Source: Artemisia argyi
Lineage: Eukaryota; Streptophyta; Magnoliopsida; Asterales; Asteraceae
Assembly (NCBI GenBank): GCA_030686995.1
Contig: CM060696.1
Span: 10,088,487 to 10,152,486 of the forward strand
Direction of reading: 5' to 3'
DNA length: 64,000 nucleotides
The notes under the pieces were generated by a model that saw only the letters and a program-made list of their open reading frames with translations, made no database searches and was not told where the DNA came from. The position numbers and the translations under genes are program-made. This document shows positions 20,927 to 31,930 of this stretch, piece by piece. Each line of letters begins with the position of its first letter. The stretch's first letter is position 1.

Positions 20927-23549
20927 TGTATCAATATTTATACGTGTCCCAAATTAAATGTGCACAGCAAATAACTTACCATTAAAGGAAAGTTTCCGGA
21001 GTATTAAACAGGCACCAGGTAGAAAGAATGCAAAGAAATGAAAAGAAGATTAATGCTTGTACATCAACATATATATTCAGGGCATGCTTGGTTGGATATA
21101 TTAGAGGGTGAGAAATGGGAAAGTTAATCATTACTTATGCTTGGTTTACTATTATGCAATGAACCATTACCCAAAACAAGGTAATGGAGCATTACCCTAC
21201 AAATTGAGGGTTATAGAATTTATTACTAATTGCAATCCTTAGCATTCCTTTTACCTTTACCTTTCTCATTCCTCTATTTGAACCAAACGACCCCTCAATT
21301 CAATTTAGTTGGCATGCAGTTGGCTTGTCATCTTATTGATCTATGCTAGCTAGTCACTGCAAAGTCCTTATATAATGGTTCCTTTATTTTTAGTGGAGTG
21401 ACAACAAGGCTTAGAAATTCTTGAGAATTAATTTCGCAAATTTGCTGAACAACCACAAAGCTATCTAAATAATAAACCATCCATTGTTGGGGACACGGGG
21501 TATTATAATTAATAATTATATGTTATAAAAAAAATAATTGAAATTTGAAAACCCACAATAATTAAGATTGCATTGAAAACTTAAATAATTAAGATTGCAT
21601 TGAAAACTTAAAAAGTTAAAAGTTTTCCTGTAAAAAAAAAAAAGTTAAAAACTTTGCATTGTTTACACTTTACAACTGTACTTTAATAGTAAAAAAATAT
21701 GTTGTACTTGACTACATGGTTTACAGCTGTCCACTTTCTCCTCCTCTTTATGACTAAATATAAGTTACAAAAAAGGGAAAAGAAAATAAAATCAACCTGT
21801 AAAAATTAAAATGCATCTCTTCATCTTCATCTTCGGGGAACAGCCGCGTCCACTTTCTCCTCCCCGCGTCCCGTCCGGATTCCGCACCGGTACCCGCGTC
21901 GCACCGGGTCGACACCAGTACGCCGGGGATGTTAGCCGAGTCCGAGCTTCCCAGACTTAACCTAACCGGAAAACCATAATTTCCTGATATATTACCGAAA
22001 CAAGTTTTAATAAAAAGTTAGCATTAATTTGGTCAGCCTAAAAGGCTAGTGTCCTTTGTTGTTTGCTCGGTTTAAGTTTTTGTGAGCACCCCTAATCCCT
22101 TATTATGCGACAACTTGTCATAGGGTAATCTAGGACTCTAACAGGAATAGACCTGTTATAATGCTAATCAAAATAGATAACTTGTTTCATGCAATGGTAT
22201 GTTTACTGAATCTCGATTCCTTTTGATGCTTTATCAGATAAAACAATGTCTCGTGATGTAAATCTATCAATATAGTATTATCAATTTCTCAACGACCCAA
22301 GAACGTATGAGTCTATAAGATGTAAATTAGAGAAAAAATTCATGAACACTAGACTTATAAGGACTTTGTATGTGAACATGGCGAGTTAACTCGTGTGCGC
22401 AAGCTCTTCTGGTTACACATGACAGACACATTATTTTGAAGTACTAAGATTTGAGTCATGCCCTGTTAAATATGAGTGTGACTTTACAGACAGACAGAAA
22501 GAAAGGCATTGTTTCTCGTTCTAGTAAAAGCTATGGATCTAACCGTCATGCTTTTGACCAAGAGGCATCCGGTTCTAGTTTTGAGTGTCTCCAGAAATAA
22601 GATAAAAAGAATAAATTATACTGCTGTCATTCTAGATTCAATTCTTTATAGAGAGTGTATGCCAATACGTGGATTGTTTAAAAAAAAAAGAACATATAAT
22701 ACTTGTAACTTAAGTACTTCACTTTACCTTTCACAATTTGTGAGATACATAAATAGAGATTCTCTATTCTGTTTTATCGACACACTAGAATAAGTAGGCT
22801 ACCATATACGTCTATGAGCAGAACTTGCAGCATGATGCCAGACCTTTCAAAGGTATCAAGCCTAAATTTGTGACTCCTGACTAGTTCCCCTTCTTTACTC
22901 TACAACCCACATTACCAGCGGCCATCAAGTCTTACGAGCCACATTGCCAAAGAATAGTTACAACTCATTTCCTATGCTAATGAACTCTGAAACCTTAATA
23001 GAGTAGTAACCAATTTGCTTACTTGTCCCATACAAGTTCATATTAGTAAACCTTGTCAATAGAAAACATTGTTAGGTCAAACTAGTCCAACACACTACAA
23101 ATATTTGACCTAGATTACAATGACAACTACGGGATCCAAGATTATTCTCTTCTGGTTTCCGTTTTTAATTCCATCTCTGTCCACAATGGAACATAACCAA
23201 GGATCAAATAACAGTACAAAAACATATCATGTCAGATAGTTATCAACCCACGTGACAATCTTTTGTGTCACCCTTAGTTTTAAGCACAAGATGCCAAATC
23301 TCCCCATAAGATCATGCGACAATAGAATGTGGCATGTGTCATGAATACAAAAAAAAAAAAAAAAAAAAAAAAGGTAGCACGGGTTTTGAGTGAGTTTTTA
23401 GTAATTTCTAAAGCACTCTTGATTTCAAATTATCCACCTAAACTGATATCATATATAAAGGTTGTCGTTTCCTTAAATAACTATCTGTTGGTAATTTTAG
23501 TGTTATCAACTATTTTAGGTGATTGTGTTTTATTTGAGACCAATGGCCT
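20927..23549. other. Intergenic DNA with one MITE; no gene supported
   Basis: 21080-21294 is a Tourist-like MITE (ends GGGCATGCTTGGTTGG and CCAAACGACCCC, TCA on both sides). A 27-bp unit with AATAATTAAGATTGCATTG is tandemly doubled at about 21557-21610. A GC-rich patch lies at about 21838-21935. 23349-23372 is a 24-base A run. A frame reading VSRSSKSYGSNRHAFDQEAS near 22510-22580 looks protein-like but is short and unrecognised. Exon 3 of the Bet1-like gene would be expected in this direction but was not found. Confidence 0.5.
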
Positions 23550-23866
23550 TAGGGATGAGCATTTCGACCCGAATCCCGGAACCGAACCGGAACCGTGCCG
23601 AAACAGTACCGTTCCCGATATACGGTACGGTACCGGGACTACGAAATAAGGTGAAAAAAAAATCGGGACCAGTAATTCGGTACGGGACCGGTACCAAATC
23701 GGGAAATTCCCAAATAAAAACGGGTAAAAGCCGATTTCCCCGGTACCGGTACCGATATCCGAATCCCGTTCGGTACGGTACCAGTACCACTATTTATGAT
23801 CGGGAAAAAATCAGTACCACTAATTCGGTATGGTATCGGTACGGGACCGTACCGTGCTCATCCCTA
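23550..23866. mobile_element. hAT-type MITE with 8-bp target duplication
   Basis: 317 bp with perfect 12-bp ends TAGGGATGAGCA / TGCTCATCCCTA and an exact duplication AATGGCCT (23542-23549, 23867-23874). The body is a mosaic of GGTACCGG, CGGTACGG and CCCGAT words that fold on themselves. Confidence 0.92.
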
Positions 23867-24140
23867 AATGGCCTTATACAATGGTTCATAAATAACCGAA
23901 TATAACTGAATTTCGCTTGGTGGTTATAACCACACTTCTAGTCTCTTTAACACATCAAACAATACTCTAATGCTTTTTTGATTGATTTCACGTGTCTTAG
24001 ATTTCAACTGCGGGATTAAGGATTTCATGAACCCGAGGCATATAGGGTCGAAATACTTTATAAACCATTCACACACGAGTAAATTCCTAACAGTAACAAA
24101 TCGATCTTCTGCAATAACGAATTAAAATTTTGAAATTTAC

Positions 24141-24468
24141 CCTCTTTAAAAAGACAACTCTGTCTTGCAAACTATTCAAAGACTTTTCATTCTCATGCTC
24201 ATCGATATCACGAGAGTACGAGGAAGAAGCCCGAAGACCGCCCTCCTCAATGCCATCAAGGTTATTATCAAATAAAGTAGCTCTTGACCCACGATTATTA
24301 TCCCTATAAAAACAAACCAAAAATGAGAAAATAATTAATAACAAACATTAATCTAAACCTTGTAATGGTGATAAACATATGGGTTGTAGATCTGATTGCA
24401 ATGTTGGTTGCAAAATTAAAATAAAAATGAATGAATAAATAAATAAAATTAGACCTTCGGTAGCTCAT
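24141..24468 (-). CDS. Bet1-like SNARE, exons 1 and 2 only (partial gene)
   Basis: Two exons on the minus strand: 24468-24455 (ATG plus 11 bases, donor GTCTAA) and 24303-24141 (acceptor TTTTTATAG, donor GTAAAT). Joined they give 59 residues from MSYRRDNNRGSRATLFD through DGIEEGGLRASSSYS to LQDRVVFLKR, the N-terminal part of plant Bet1/BS14-type Qc-SNAREs of about 120 residues that work in ER-Golgi vesicle fusion. The rest of the SNARE motif and the membrane anchor were not found in the 20 kb downstream, so this is either a gene broken by transposons or one with a very large intron. A hAT MITE lies 275 bp past the last exon. Promoter DNA and exon 1 are duplicated at 38026-38450. Confidence 0.75.
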
Positions 24469-24558
24469 GTGTTGTGATCAATTAGCTGATGAAGAAGAAG
24501 AAGTGTGTTTTTTGTGTTTGGGTTTTAGATCACAACAACACACACGTTTATTTAGTTA

Positions 24559-25185
24559 GGGGGTGTTTTGTTTCCGCTTATATATAGGGGGGTGTTTGTT
24601 TAAGCTTATAAGCTTATTTGATTTCGGCTTATATTTCATGATATAATAAACTTATATAAGACGATAAGCCCACAAATCTCCAAATAAGCTGAAAAATTGA
24701 AGCTTATGATATATAAGCCGAAAAACAAATAAGCTCATAAGCTATATATAAGCTTAAATAAACACCCTCATAAGTTTATCTGGTTTTGGGCTTATGTTTC
24801 ATAAGCTTATTTTTTATTTTTTATGTCTTATTTTTAAACCTTTCGATTTATATAAGCTTATTATGACATAATAAACTTATATAAGCTAAAAAGTATAACA
24901 AGTGGGCTTCTAAAATATAAGCCCAAAACCAAACTACCCATGGGTTATATATAATCGGAATCAAACATCTGTTTCAGCTTATATAGCCTACTTATTATTT
25001 GGTTTTGTGGTCATAAACTCAGTGGCTTATTTTGAAACTTTTCGACTTATATAAGGTTGTTGTAACATATGAAACTTATGTAAGCCGAAAAGATTCAAAA
25101 TAAACCTTAAAAGTGAGCTTATAGAATATAAGTCCAAAATCAAATAAGCCATAAACCAGCTATATAAGCCGAAACAAACACCCCC
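24559..25185. mobile_element. Tourist-like MITE nested with a second one
   Basis: The outer element runs between TTA sites (24556-24558, 25186-25188) with ends GGGGGTGTTTTGTTTCCGCT and AGCCGAAACAAACACCCCC. A second pair, GGGTGTTTGTTTAAGCTT and AAGCTTAAATAAACACCC at about 24589-24767, lies inside it. The body is dominated by AAGCTTAT/ATAAGCTT palindromes. It lies in the promoter region of the Bet1-like gene and recurs in part at 38230-38450 and 49075-49390. Confidence 0.75.
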
Positions 25186-25315
25186 TTATGAGTGTTTTCA
25201 TTTTAGTTCAGACACATTCCTTTTTTTTCTTTATTTATTTATTTATTTATTTTTGCGAAATTTTAATTATATATGTTTCTATTTATTTATTGTTTTTTGA
25301 TAATGATTTTGGATT

Positions 25316-26392
25316 TCTGTGACTAAATCCATCCATGGGGATGAAGGAGGGTTGACTGACTTCAAAGCAATGAAAGTCAAAACCGGACCTTGGTTTCACA
25401 TAGCAAGACTAAAAGAGGATTTTCTTCGCTTGAACATCAATTTTAACACAATTTGCAAAAAATCATTTCGCAATGGGGGAGCTTACATCATTCTAGAATG
25501 ATAGGTGGATTGGTGATTCTCCTTTAAAACACGCATTGGAAGATTATACGCTTTTGAGACAGATAAATCACGTTTAGTTAGCAGTCGTTGCCCTTCTTTT
25601 GACCATACCTTAGACCTTGCGTGCCGATGGCATTGGAGAAGACTTCCTCGTAGTGGGCCCGAATCCACTAAACTTATGGAACTTGAAGAGCTTACAGCCC
25701 ATCTTCGTCTAAATGGTAGGCCCGCCTTCTGATCATGCCTCATCGACAACAAAAGGGTCTTCAATGTTAGTGGTATGCGAAACTACGTCTCAAAATTCTA
25801 AGATCATGGGCATGCCCCTACCTCCATATGGAATAAGTTTTTCCCAATTAAGGTAAACATTTTATCTTGGAGGATCGGTCAAAACCGGCTTCCAACTCGC
25901 CTCAACCTTGATCACCGGGGGATTGATCTTGATTCACTCCTATGTCCTTGCTGTAACGAAGACAAGGAAAGTGAACTCCACTTGTTTGGAGCTTGTGAGG
26001 TGGCATCTTCTCTTTGGGAAGCAGTTTTATATTGGTGGGGACTTGCTACACCACTGATGGACACCGTAAAGAACATTCTCCAGGCTGCCTTCACCATGCC
26101 TCTCCAACCAAAGGTCTGCTTCCTTTTGGATGTCTCAATTCAAGCAACTATCTGGTGCCTTTGGATATTCAGAAATGAAATGTGTTTTTCTCCATCTAAG
26201 CCTAGGATTTCTTTACTTTTGAATGATGTAAATCATTTGTCTTTCAATTGGATCTCTAGTAGAAACAAAAAATGCTCGTTCAATTGGATCGAGTGGTTTA
26301 ACAATTCGAGACTTGTGGTCTCCACCTTTGTATAATTTTCCTAATTTCTTATTAGGGTTTTATTAAAGTTATCACTTTGTTGTTCAAAAAAA
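25316..26392 (+). pseudogene. 5'-truncated LINE (L1-type), C-terminal zf-RVT region, unit 1
   Basis: The 3' end of a non-LTR retrotransposon. Conceptual peptides with frameshifts include GNGGAYIILE-like and NDRWIGDSPL segments, then the reverse-transcriptase zinc-binding region LPTRLNLDHRGID..LCPCC..ESELHLFGAC (about 25890-26010) and the usual tail with IWCLWIFRNEMCF (about 26150). It ends in a short A tract. A 17-bp duplication GATAATGATTTTGGATT flanks it exactly (25299-25315 and 26393-26409), the signature of target-primed insertion. The N-terminal endonuclease and RT core are absent through 5' truncation. Confidence 0.9.
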
Positions 26393-26409
26393 GATAATGA
26401 TTTTGGATT

Positions 26410-26637
26410 AAAAAATTTCTTTCATTATTCAAGGAGGATGCTAGGTGGCTTAAACTTGGAGCCTCACGTCTAGAAGGTTAAGGAGGCACTAAACTGTTGC
26501 TATGAGTTAGCATGTGCTCGAGATAAAAGAACACATTAGTATCATCAAGAATCAAGAAAGTAGTAATCCCTCTACATCTTGTATGTCCTATATGATGAGT
26601 ATAATCTTCAATATTCCAAGTCATATCATAGCTTATA
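26410..26637. other. Duplicated flank, interrupted by gypsy insertion
   Basis: Non-coding DNA that continues at 35938 after the 9.3 kb insertion. Its undisturbed counterpart is 46131-46352. No gene recognised. Confidence 0.8.
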
Positions 26638-26839
26638 TGATGAGGCGAAAAGTGAACCGCTTTTAAGGGGTCATTTAAGCCCGAATTCGAATTTATTTGA
26701 TCAAATATTGCCCTAAATCATTCCTTTTGTCATTTTAGGTACTTTTGGAGAGAAATCTAGAAAAAGAAGCATTTTGGACGTTTTTGTAAAAGTGAAGAAA
26801 ACGGCAAAGTCTCAATTTTCCTTGCTGGGAACAGTACCT

Positions 26840-27108
26840 GATGGCGTCACAATTTCCTTAATGACGGCATCAAATGTCACAAAGGGGTGGATGTGGAAGA
26901 TATTCGTGACGGTCCAGTGAGTTTTGTACATAGGACATGACGGCGTCACCCAAGGCCGTCATGGTCCAAGAATTGGTGACGGTCTAGAACAATTTTACAC
27001 ATGAATGCGTCACAAGCAGATCTAGGCAATACGATTTCATTATGGCGGCGAGTTGACGGCGTCACGAACTCCTTCTTGACGCCGTCACCCTGTAAAATCT
27101 ATATATAG
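26840..27108 (+). promoter_or_regulatory. LTR promoter: TGACG/CGTCA array and TATA box
   Basis: About eight TGACG or CGTCA half-sites, several as the palindrome TGACGGCGTCA, precede TATATATAG at 27100. TGACG is the core bound by TGA-type bZIP factors (established). The same layout is at 34698-34970 in the 3' LTR. Use as an enhancer is inferred. Confidence 0.6.
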
Positions 27109-27614
27109 TTTTCCAAATTTTATTCATTAGTGTGCAACTTTGAGGGAAAAACCCTAGGCCGATTTTTACAGCTTTTTCAAGGGTTCCAACCCTTTGAATC
27201 TTTCATGTTCTATTTGAGATAAGTACTCTTTCAATTCAATCAATATGTCTATGTGTTGTTTGAATATATCTTACGCTTGTCTTCAATTTAACATGCTCGG
27301 CTATATTTCTTTTGTGTTTGCTTAGATGTAGTGAAACCTAGATGTTATGGGTAGATTGTTTGTTTATAGTTGTTACGGATGATTGTATTCGATGTTAGGC
27401 TTAAGAAAACTGGCAGACTTCCATTGGTAACTTGCTTGAATGTCTTAAGAAACATGATCTGAGGTGTACTACGATATTTGGTTGTATTTAATGCGTAGGA
27501 GAATTCTAATGATCCCATATGAGCTTCTAACGGCTCGACATAGGAGTGAAGTAGGATCCTATAGAGTTAGGGAATATTGTACATGGCCCTACGACTAGTA
27601 TTAAGGAATATGAC

Positions 27615-29032
27615 TGATACGTGGGAATCGCACCAGGCTTTACCTCTCAAGGGATCTCGAGAAGCTTACAACCCCCACCAGGCAGTGTACCTGATCGATG
27701 TAGTATAGTATAATGACAAGTACCGGGGGATTGATCGTTCATCTAGGAATAGTGTCGCTAGGATTAGAAAACCTAAAGATTAGATCTAGAGATGAGGGAT
27801 GATTTTTTTTTTGTATTTTTATATTTTTATTAGAAAGCAAATTAAAATCCCGGGTTTGAAGGATTTGGGCGGAATTAGTTGCTAGTCAACTAACCCAATA
27901 CTAAAGATGCAATCAAAATAAAATACTAGAAATAAAAATAAACTATATTAAACTAAAGTTGTGAGCAATAAGTGGAGAAATGTGTTTACTTAGATTTCAC
28001 TACTCCCTAGGTATCTTTTACACGTTAATTACTTGTTATAGTTGCGTGGATGACGGATTGTATTCCTTAATACCATTCATGGGGTGGCGTACTTACTTCC
28101 CCAATCCTATGAGTGCCTACTTCACTCCTATGTCGAGCCGGCTAAGAAGCTCCTAACATGGGATCATTAGAATTTACTCATGCATTAAATACAACCAATA
28201 AAACCTAGTACACATCGGTTCATGTTTCCTAAGACGTTCAAGCATGTTACACAATGGAGATCTGCCAGTTTTCTTAAGCCTAACATTGAAATCATTCATC
28301 CAATACAACCATAAACAAGTAATCAACACATAATTAACATATAGGTTTCATTAGATCTAAGCAAACACAAGATAAATCTAGCCTAGCATGTTGAAATCAA
28401 GACAAGCACAAGATATAGACAACCAACACATAGACATATTGATTGAATTAAGAGAAGACTTATCTCAATAGCACATGTAAGGATTCAAGGGCTGAAAACC
28501 CTTGAAAAAGCTGTAAAATACGTACAAGGTTCGGCCCTAGGGTTTCTCCACACAAGTTCCTCCTAATGAATGAAAATTAGAAAACTATATATAGATATTA
28601 GAAGGTGACGGCGTCAAGAACAAATGTCTGACGCCGTCATCTCGCCGCCCAATAATTCCTCGGACTGCCTAGATCTGGATCTGACGTCGTCATGTAGATG
28701 TAGTCCCCTTTTGCAGGCCGTCACACAATTAACTCTTGACGCTCTTCTTGTGACGCCTTCAGGTTTCTTCTGGGTCGTCATGGATTTTACTCTTGACGCC
28801 GCCAGGATTTCCTCTTGACGCCGTCATACACTGTTCTCAGCATGGAAAATTAAGTCTTTGGTGTTTTCTTCACTTTTATGCTCCAAAAACGTCCGAATTG
28901 CTTCCTTTTCCAGATTTCACTCCCAAAGTACCTAAAATCACAAAAGGAACGATTTAGGGTAATATTTGATCAAATAAATTCAATTCCGGGCTTAAATGAC
29001 CCCCTAAAAGTGGTTCATTTTTCGCCTCATCA
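27615..29032 (-). mobile_element. Inverted solo LTR of the same family nested in the 5' LTR
   Basis: On the minus strand it begins TGATGAGGCGAAAAATGAAC (29032) and ends CCCACGTATCA (27615). It is 1418 bp, matches the host LTR with more divergence than the two outer LTRs show, and is flanked by an exact ATGAC duplication (27610-27614, 29033-29037). No internal element sequence remains, as expected after LTR-LTR recombination. Confidence 0.93.
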
Positions 29033-29488
29033 ATGACCCGTCATCCACGCAATTGTAACAAGCGATTAACCTGTAAAAGATATCTAGGGAGTAATGAAAT
29101 CTAAGTAAACACAACTTTTCCTATCATTGTTTACACCAAATTAGTATAATTAGTTTTATTTTCATTTCTGTTATTTTATTTTAATTGCATTAGTAGTTAT
29201 TTGGATTAGTTGGCTAGCAACTAATTCCCCCCACTTCTTCAAAACCCGAGATTTTAATTGCTTTCATAAAAACATAAAAATACAAAAAGAATCATCCCTC
29301 ACCTCTAGACCTAGTTTAGTAAGCTTTCTAATCCTAGCGACACTATTCCTAAGTTGAACGATCAATCCCCCGGTACTTGTCACTATACTATACTACAATG
29401 ATCAGGTACACTGCCTGGTGGGGGTTGTAAGCTTCTCAAGATCCCTTGAGAGGTAAAACCTTTTGCAAGGTTGCAAAACCACGCATCA

Positions 29489-29641
29489 AGTTTTTGGCGT
29501 CGCAGCCCAGGGAATAGTTATTGTCTAGGTTAGGATTTCTTTTTATTAGGTCTACTTGCTAGATTCCTTTCTAGCAAGATTTTATTTTTATTTTTTAGGT
29601 CTTCTTTAGTCTATCTTATTTCTTCGTGTCTTTGTTCGTGA
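29489..29641 (+). other. Primer-binding site region and leader
   Basis: Two bases after the LTR comes TTTTTGGCGTCGCAGCCCAG, which looks like a decayed TGGCGCC-type primer site. The leader then runs to the gag frame. Confidence 0.55.
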
Positions 29642-31264
29642 CCTTTACCATCCGACATCATAGAAGGTGGTAACATCTTTGAACCCATCAACCCACCAAT
29701 TCAAAACCACCCACAAAACCCACCACTACCAAACCAACCTCCTAGGCCCCGAACTTTAGGAGAGTATTCCCGTCCTAGCCACCAAGGCTGTCGAAACACC
29801 ATTGAGCTCACCTAAGGAGCCAATGTGTCTCCCTTGCGATCCGAATCCATCCGGTTTGTGCAAAGCTGATGTGCATTCCATGGACTTTGTTCCGAAGATC
29901 CTAATCAACATCTCAAGGATTTCCTTAAAATCATAGATTCCCTAGACCTTGATGTTGTAACTAGAGAGTCGACCCGATTACGCCTATTCCAATTCTCTCT
30001 ACGTGATCAAGCTAGTCAATGGCTTGAACGTTTACCCGCGGGATCCATCACCTCATGGAATGATCTCACCACTCGTTTCCTTGCTCAATTTTTCCCACCG
30101 GGGAGAACTACCAAGCTTAGAAATGATATCTTGATGTTCCAACAACGTCAAGGTGAAACTCTATATGAAGCATGAACTCGTTTCAAGGACTTACTCCAAA
30201 AAGTCCCTCATCATGGCATAGATCTTTGGCTCCAAGTCCAAATCTTCTATGACCATATCGATCTCTCCACAAGTCGAACCATTGACCAATCGGCCAGTGG
30301 CAAGCTACGTGATCTAAGTGCGGAAGAATCATGGGAACTCATAGAAGATCTTGCTCTCTATGACAACAAAAGTTGGAATGATCCCCGTGATTTGAACAAA
30401 ACGGTCAAGGCAATATCTTTGCCTTCGAACAATTCTAGCACTCCCGACCGTAGGATCATGGAACTTGAAGACCAAGTCAAGTTTCTCATGAAATCCTACG
30501 AAGCTCCTAAGCCTTCAAGCCAAGTGAACAAAATCAATTTTTCATGTGAATTATGTAGTGGTACGCATGACACTCGTGATTGCGTGGAACTCCCCGGACA
30601 AGCTTTTGCGGACTACGCATCCTCGCGTACCGACGAAGCGGGAGATAAGTGGTACACTTTCAATCCCGAGCCAAACCCTTACGGTGATTCCTACAACTCT
30701 TCTTGGAAAAATCACCCGAACCTTAGGTGGAAGCAAAACCAAAACATGCCCCAAAATAATTCTTCCAATCCACATAATCGTTACCAACCAAACGGTCCAC
30801 CATCTAACCGTACTTTCAACAATAATCCTTCTAATAACTATGGTAGTACCAATGATCTTGAAGGGTTGATGTCCAAATTTATGGCATCTCAAGAAGCTCG
30901 CATAGCTAAATTTGAAACCGAATTCAATCAACAACAAACGGAGATGACCAATAAGATTGACAACTTGTTGAAAGCCCTCAACAACCAAGTGCTAACGACA
31001 CCTAGGAAGGATACTAGGGACATTAGTAGCGGAATCCAAATTAAGGACCCCTCATCATCCAAACACGTCAACTTTGTCAACGTTGTCACCCTTAAGCCAA
31101 GAGATAAGAATATAGAAGAAAGTGACAAGGATGAAGTTGGGATAGAAACCGGGGCTAAGGATGAGGGTAAGGAAGTTGAGGATATTAAGGGAGAAAAATT
31201 AGAGGAGGTAGAAAACATGGAAGAATACTTTGATAAGTCACCCACCAAGGAGGAACCAGAATAA
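29642..31264 (+). pseudogene. Gypsy gag with internal stops
   Basis: One frame runs 29642-31264 with stops at 29813, 29867 and 30173 and a TAA at 31262. The middle matches a retrotransposon gag domain (LRLFQFSLRDQASQWLERL, SWNDLTTRFLAQFFP, about 29970-30110). A zinc-knuckle-like CELCSGTHDTRDC (about 30550) has three rather than four residues before the His. The C-terminus is rich in Glu/Lys. The last 290 codons are intact. Gag packages the element RNA; here it can no longer be made full-length. No initiator Met is evident at the start. Confidence 0.85.
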
Positions 31265-31930
31265 CACAAGGATCTATTCGATGATCCCGAGACACCATAC
31301 GTCCTTGGTTCACCCCTTATTAAAGTAGGTGATCCCTCTAACATCAACATACCATGTAACATTGGGCATATGCATGTGTGGAAAGCTTACATCGATCTTA
31401 GGTCTCCTATAAACATCATGACTAGGACCTATTATAATTGGGTAATGAAGAAGCAACTTGAATGTAGGATAATGCCTAATACGAATTGGATGAGCAACTT
31501 TGTAGGAAGAGTGAAAGGATTACATGTCCTTGTAGGAAACTTCACTTATGTTACCGACTTTGTGATTGTAGAGGATATTCCTCTGATAATAGATGATTGC
31601 CTAAGTCAAGTAGTGTTCGGAAAACCGTTTGTTGAGGCCTCTAAGATGAGTTATGACCCATCCCTAAGGATAGTTAGATTCAAGGATGAGAACGATGAGG
31701 TTTCTTACCAAATGCCCTATAAGATTAAACAATACCGTCTTCTATCAAACCTAGAAAAGGAGCACAAGCAAGCGGTTTACTATAGGAATGATGAGGATAG
31801 ACGTAGAGGAGTAGATTATGTCGTGAGTAGAATATTCGGTTTCTACAAGGAATGCTTGCAACTAGGCCCGGAATACAAAACTATGATTGGAGATGACCTA
31901 GAGAATGAGACCAATGACGAGGTCACGTAA
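31265..31930 (+). pseudogene. Retropepsin-like protease domain of the gypsy element
   Basis: It is in the same frame as gag, separated from it by a single TAA. From residue 1: ETPYVLGSPLIKVGD, KAYIDLRSPINIM at the place of the catalytic DTG/DSG motif, LVGNFTYVTDFVIVED and FGKPFVE, the flap and ILGxPF-type regions. The catalytic triad reads D-L-R-S, lacking the usual glycine. No RT, RNase H or integrase follows, so the element depended on others for movement. The stop codon TAA is at 31928. Confidence 0.75.

Larger units (their letters stand above)
26638..29488 (+). repeat. 5' LTR of non-autonomous gypsy element, split by a nested LTR
   Basis: The LTR proper is 26638-27614 plus 29033-29488 (about 1.43 kb), from TGATGAGGCG to CGCATCA, and closely matches the 3' LTR at 34495-35932 (roughly 95 percent by eye over the first 150 bases). 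The element is bordered by TTATA at 26633-26637 and 35933-35937. A TATA box (TATATATAG) lies at 27100-27108, preceded by an array of TGACGGCGTCA palindromes. Confidence 0.93.

Noticed and set aside
22500..22600. Protein-like stretch VSRSSKSYGSNRHAFDQEAS
   Set aside because: Short, ends in stops within about 40 codons, and not recognised as an exon of any known gene.
23519..23905. 128-codon frame rich in Arg, Tyr and Gly
   Set aside because: Lies almost entirely within a MITE with exact target duplication.
30551..31362. Long minus-strand frames opposite gag
   Set aside because: Mirror frames of a real plus-strand coding region.
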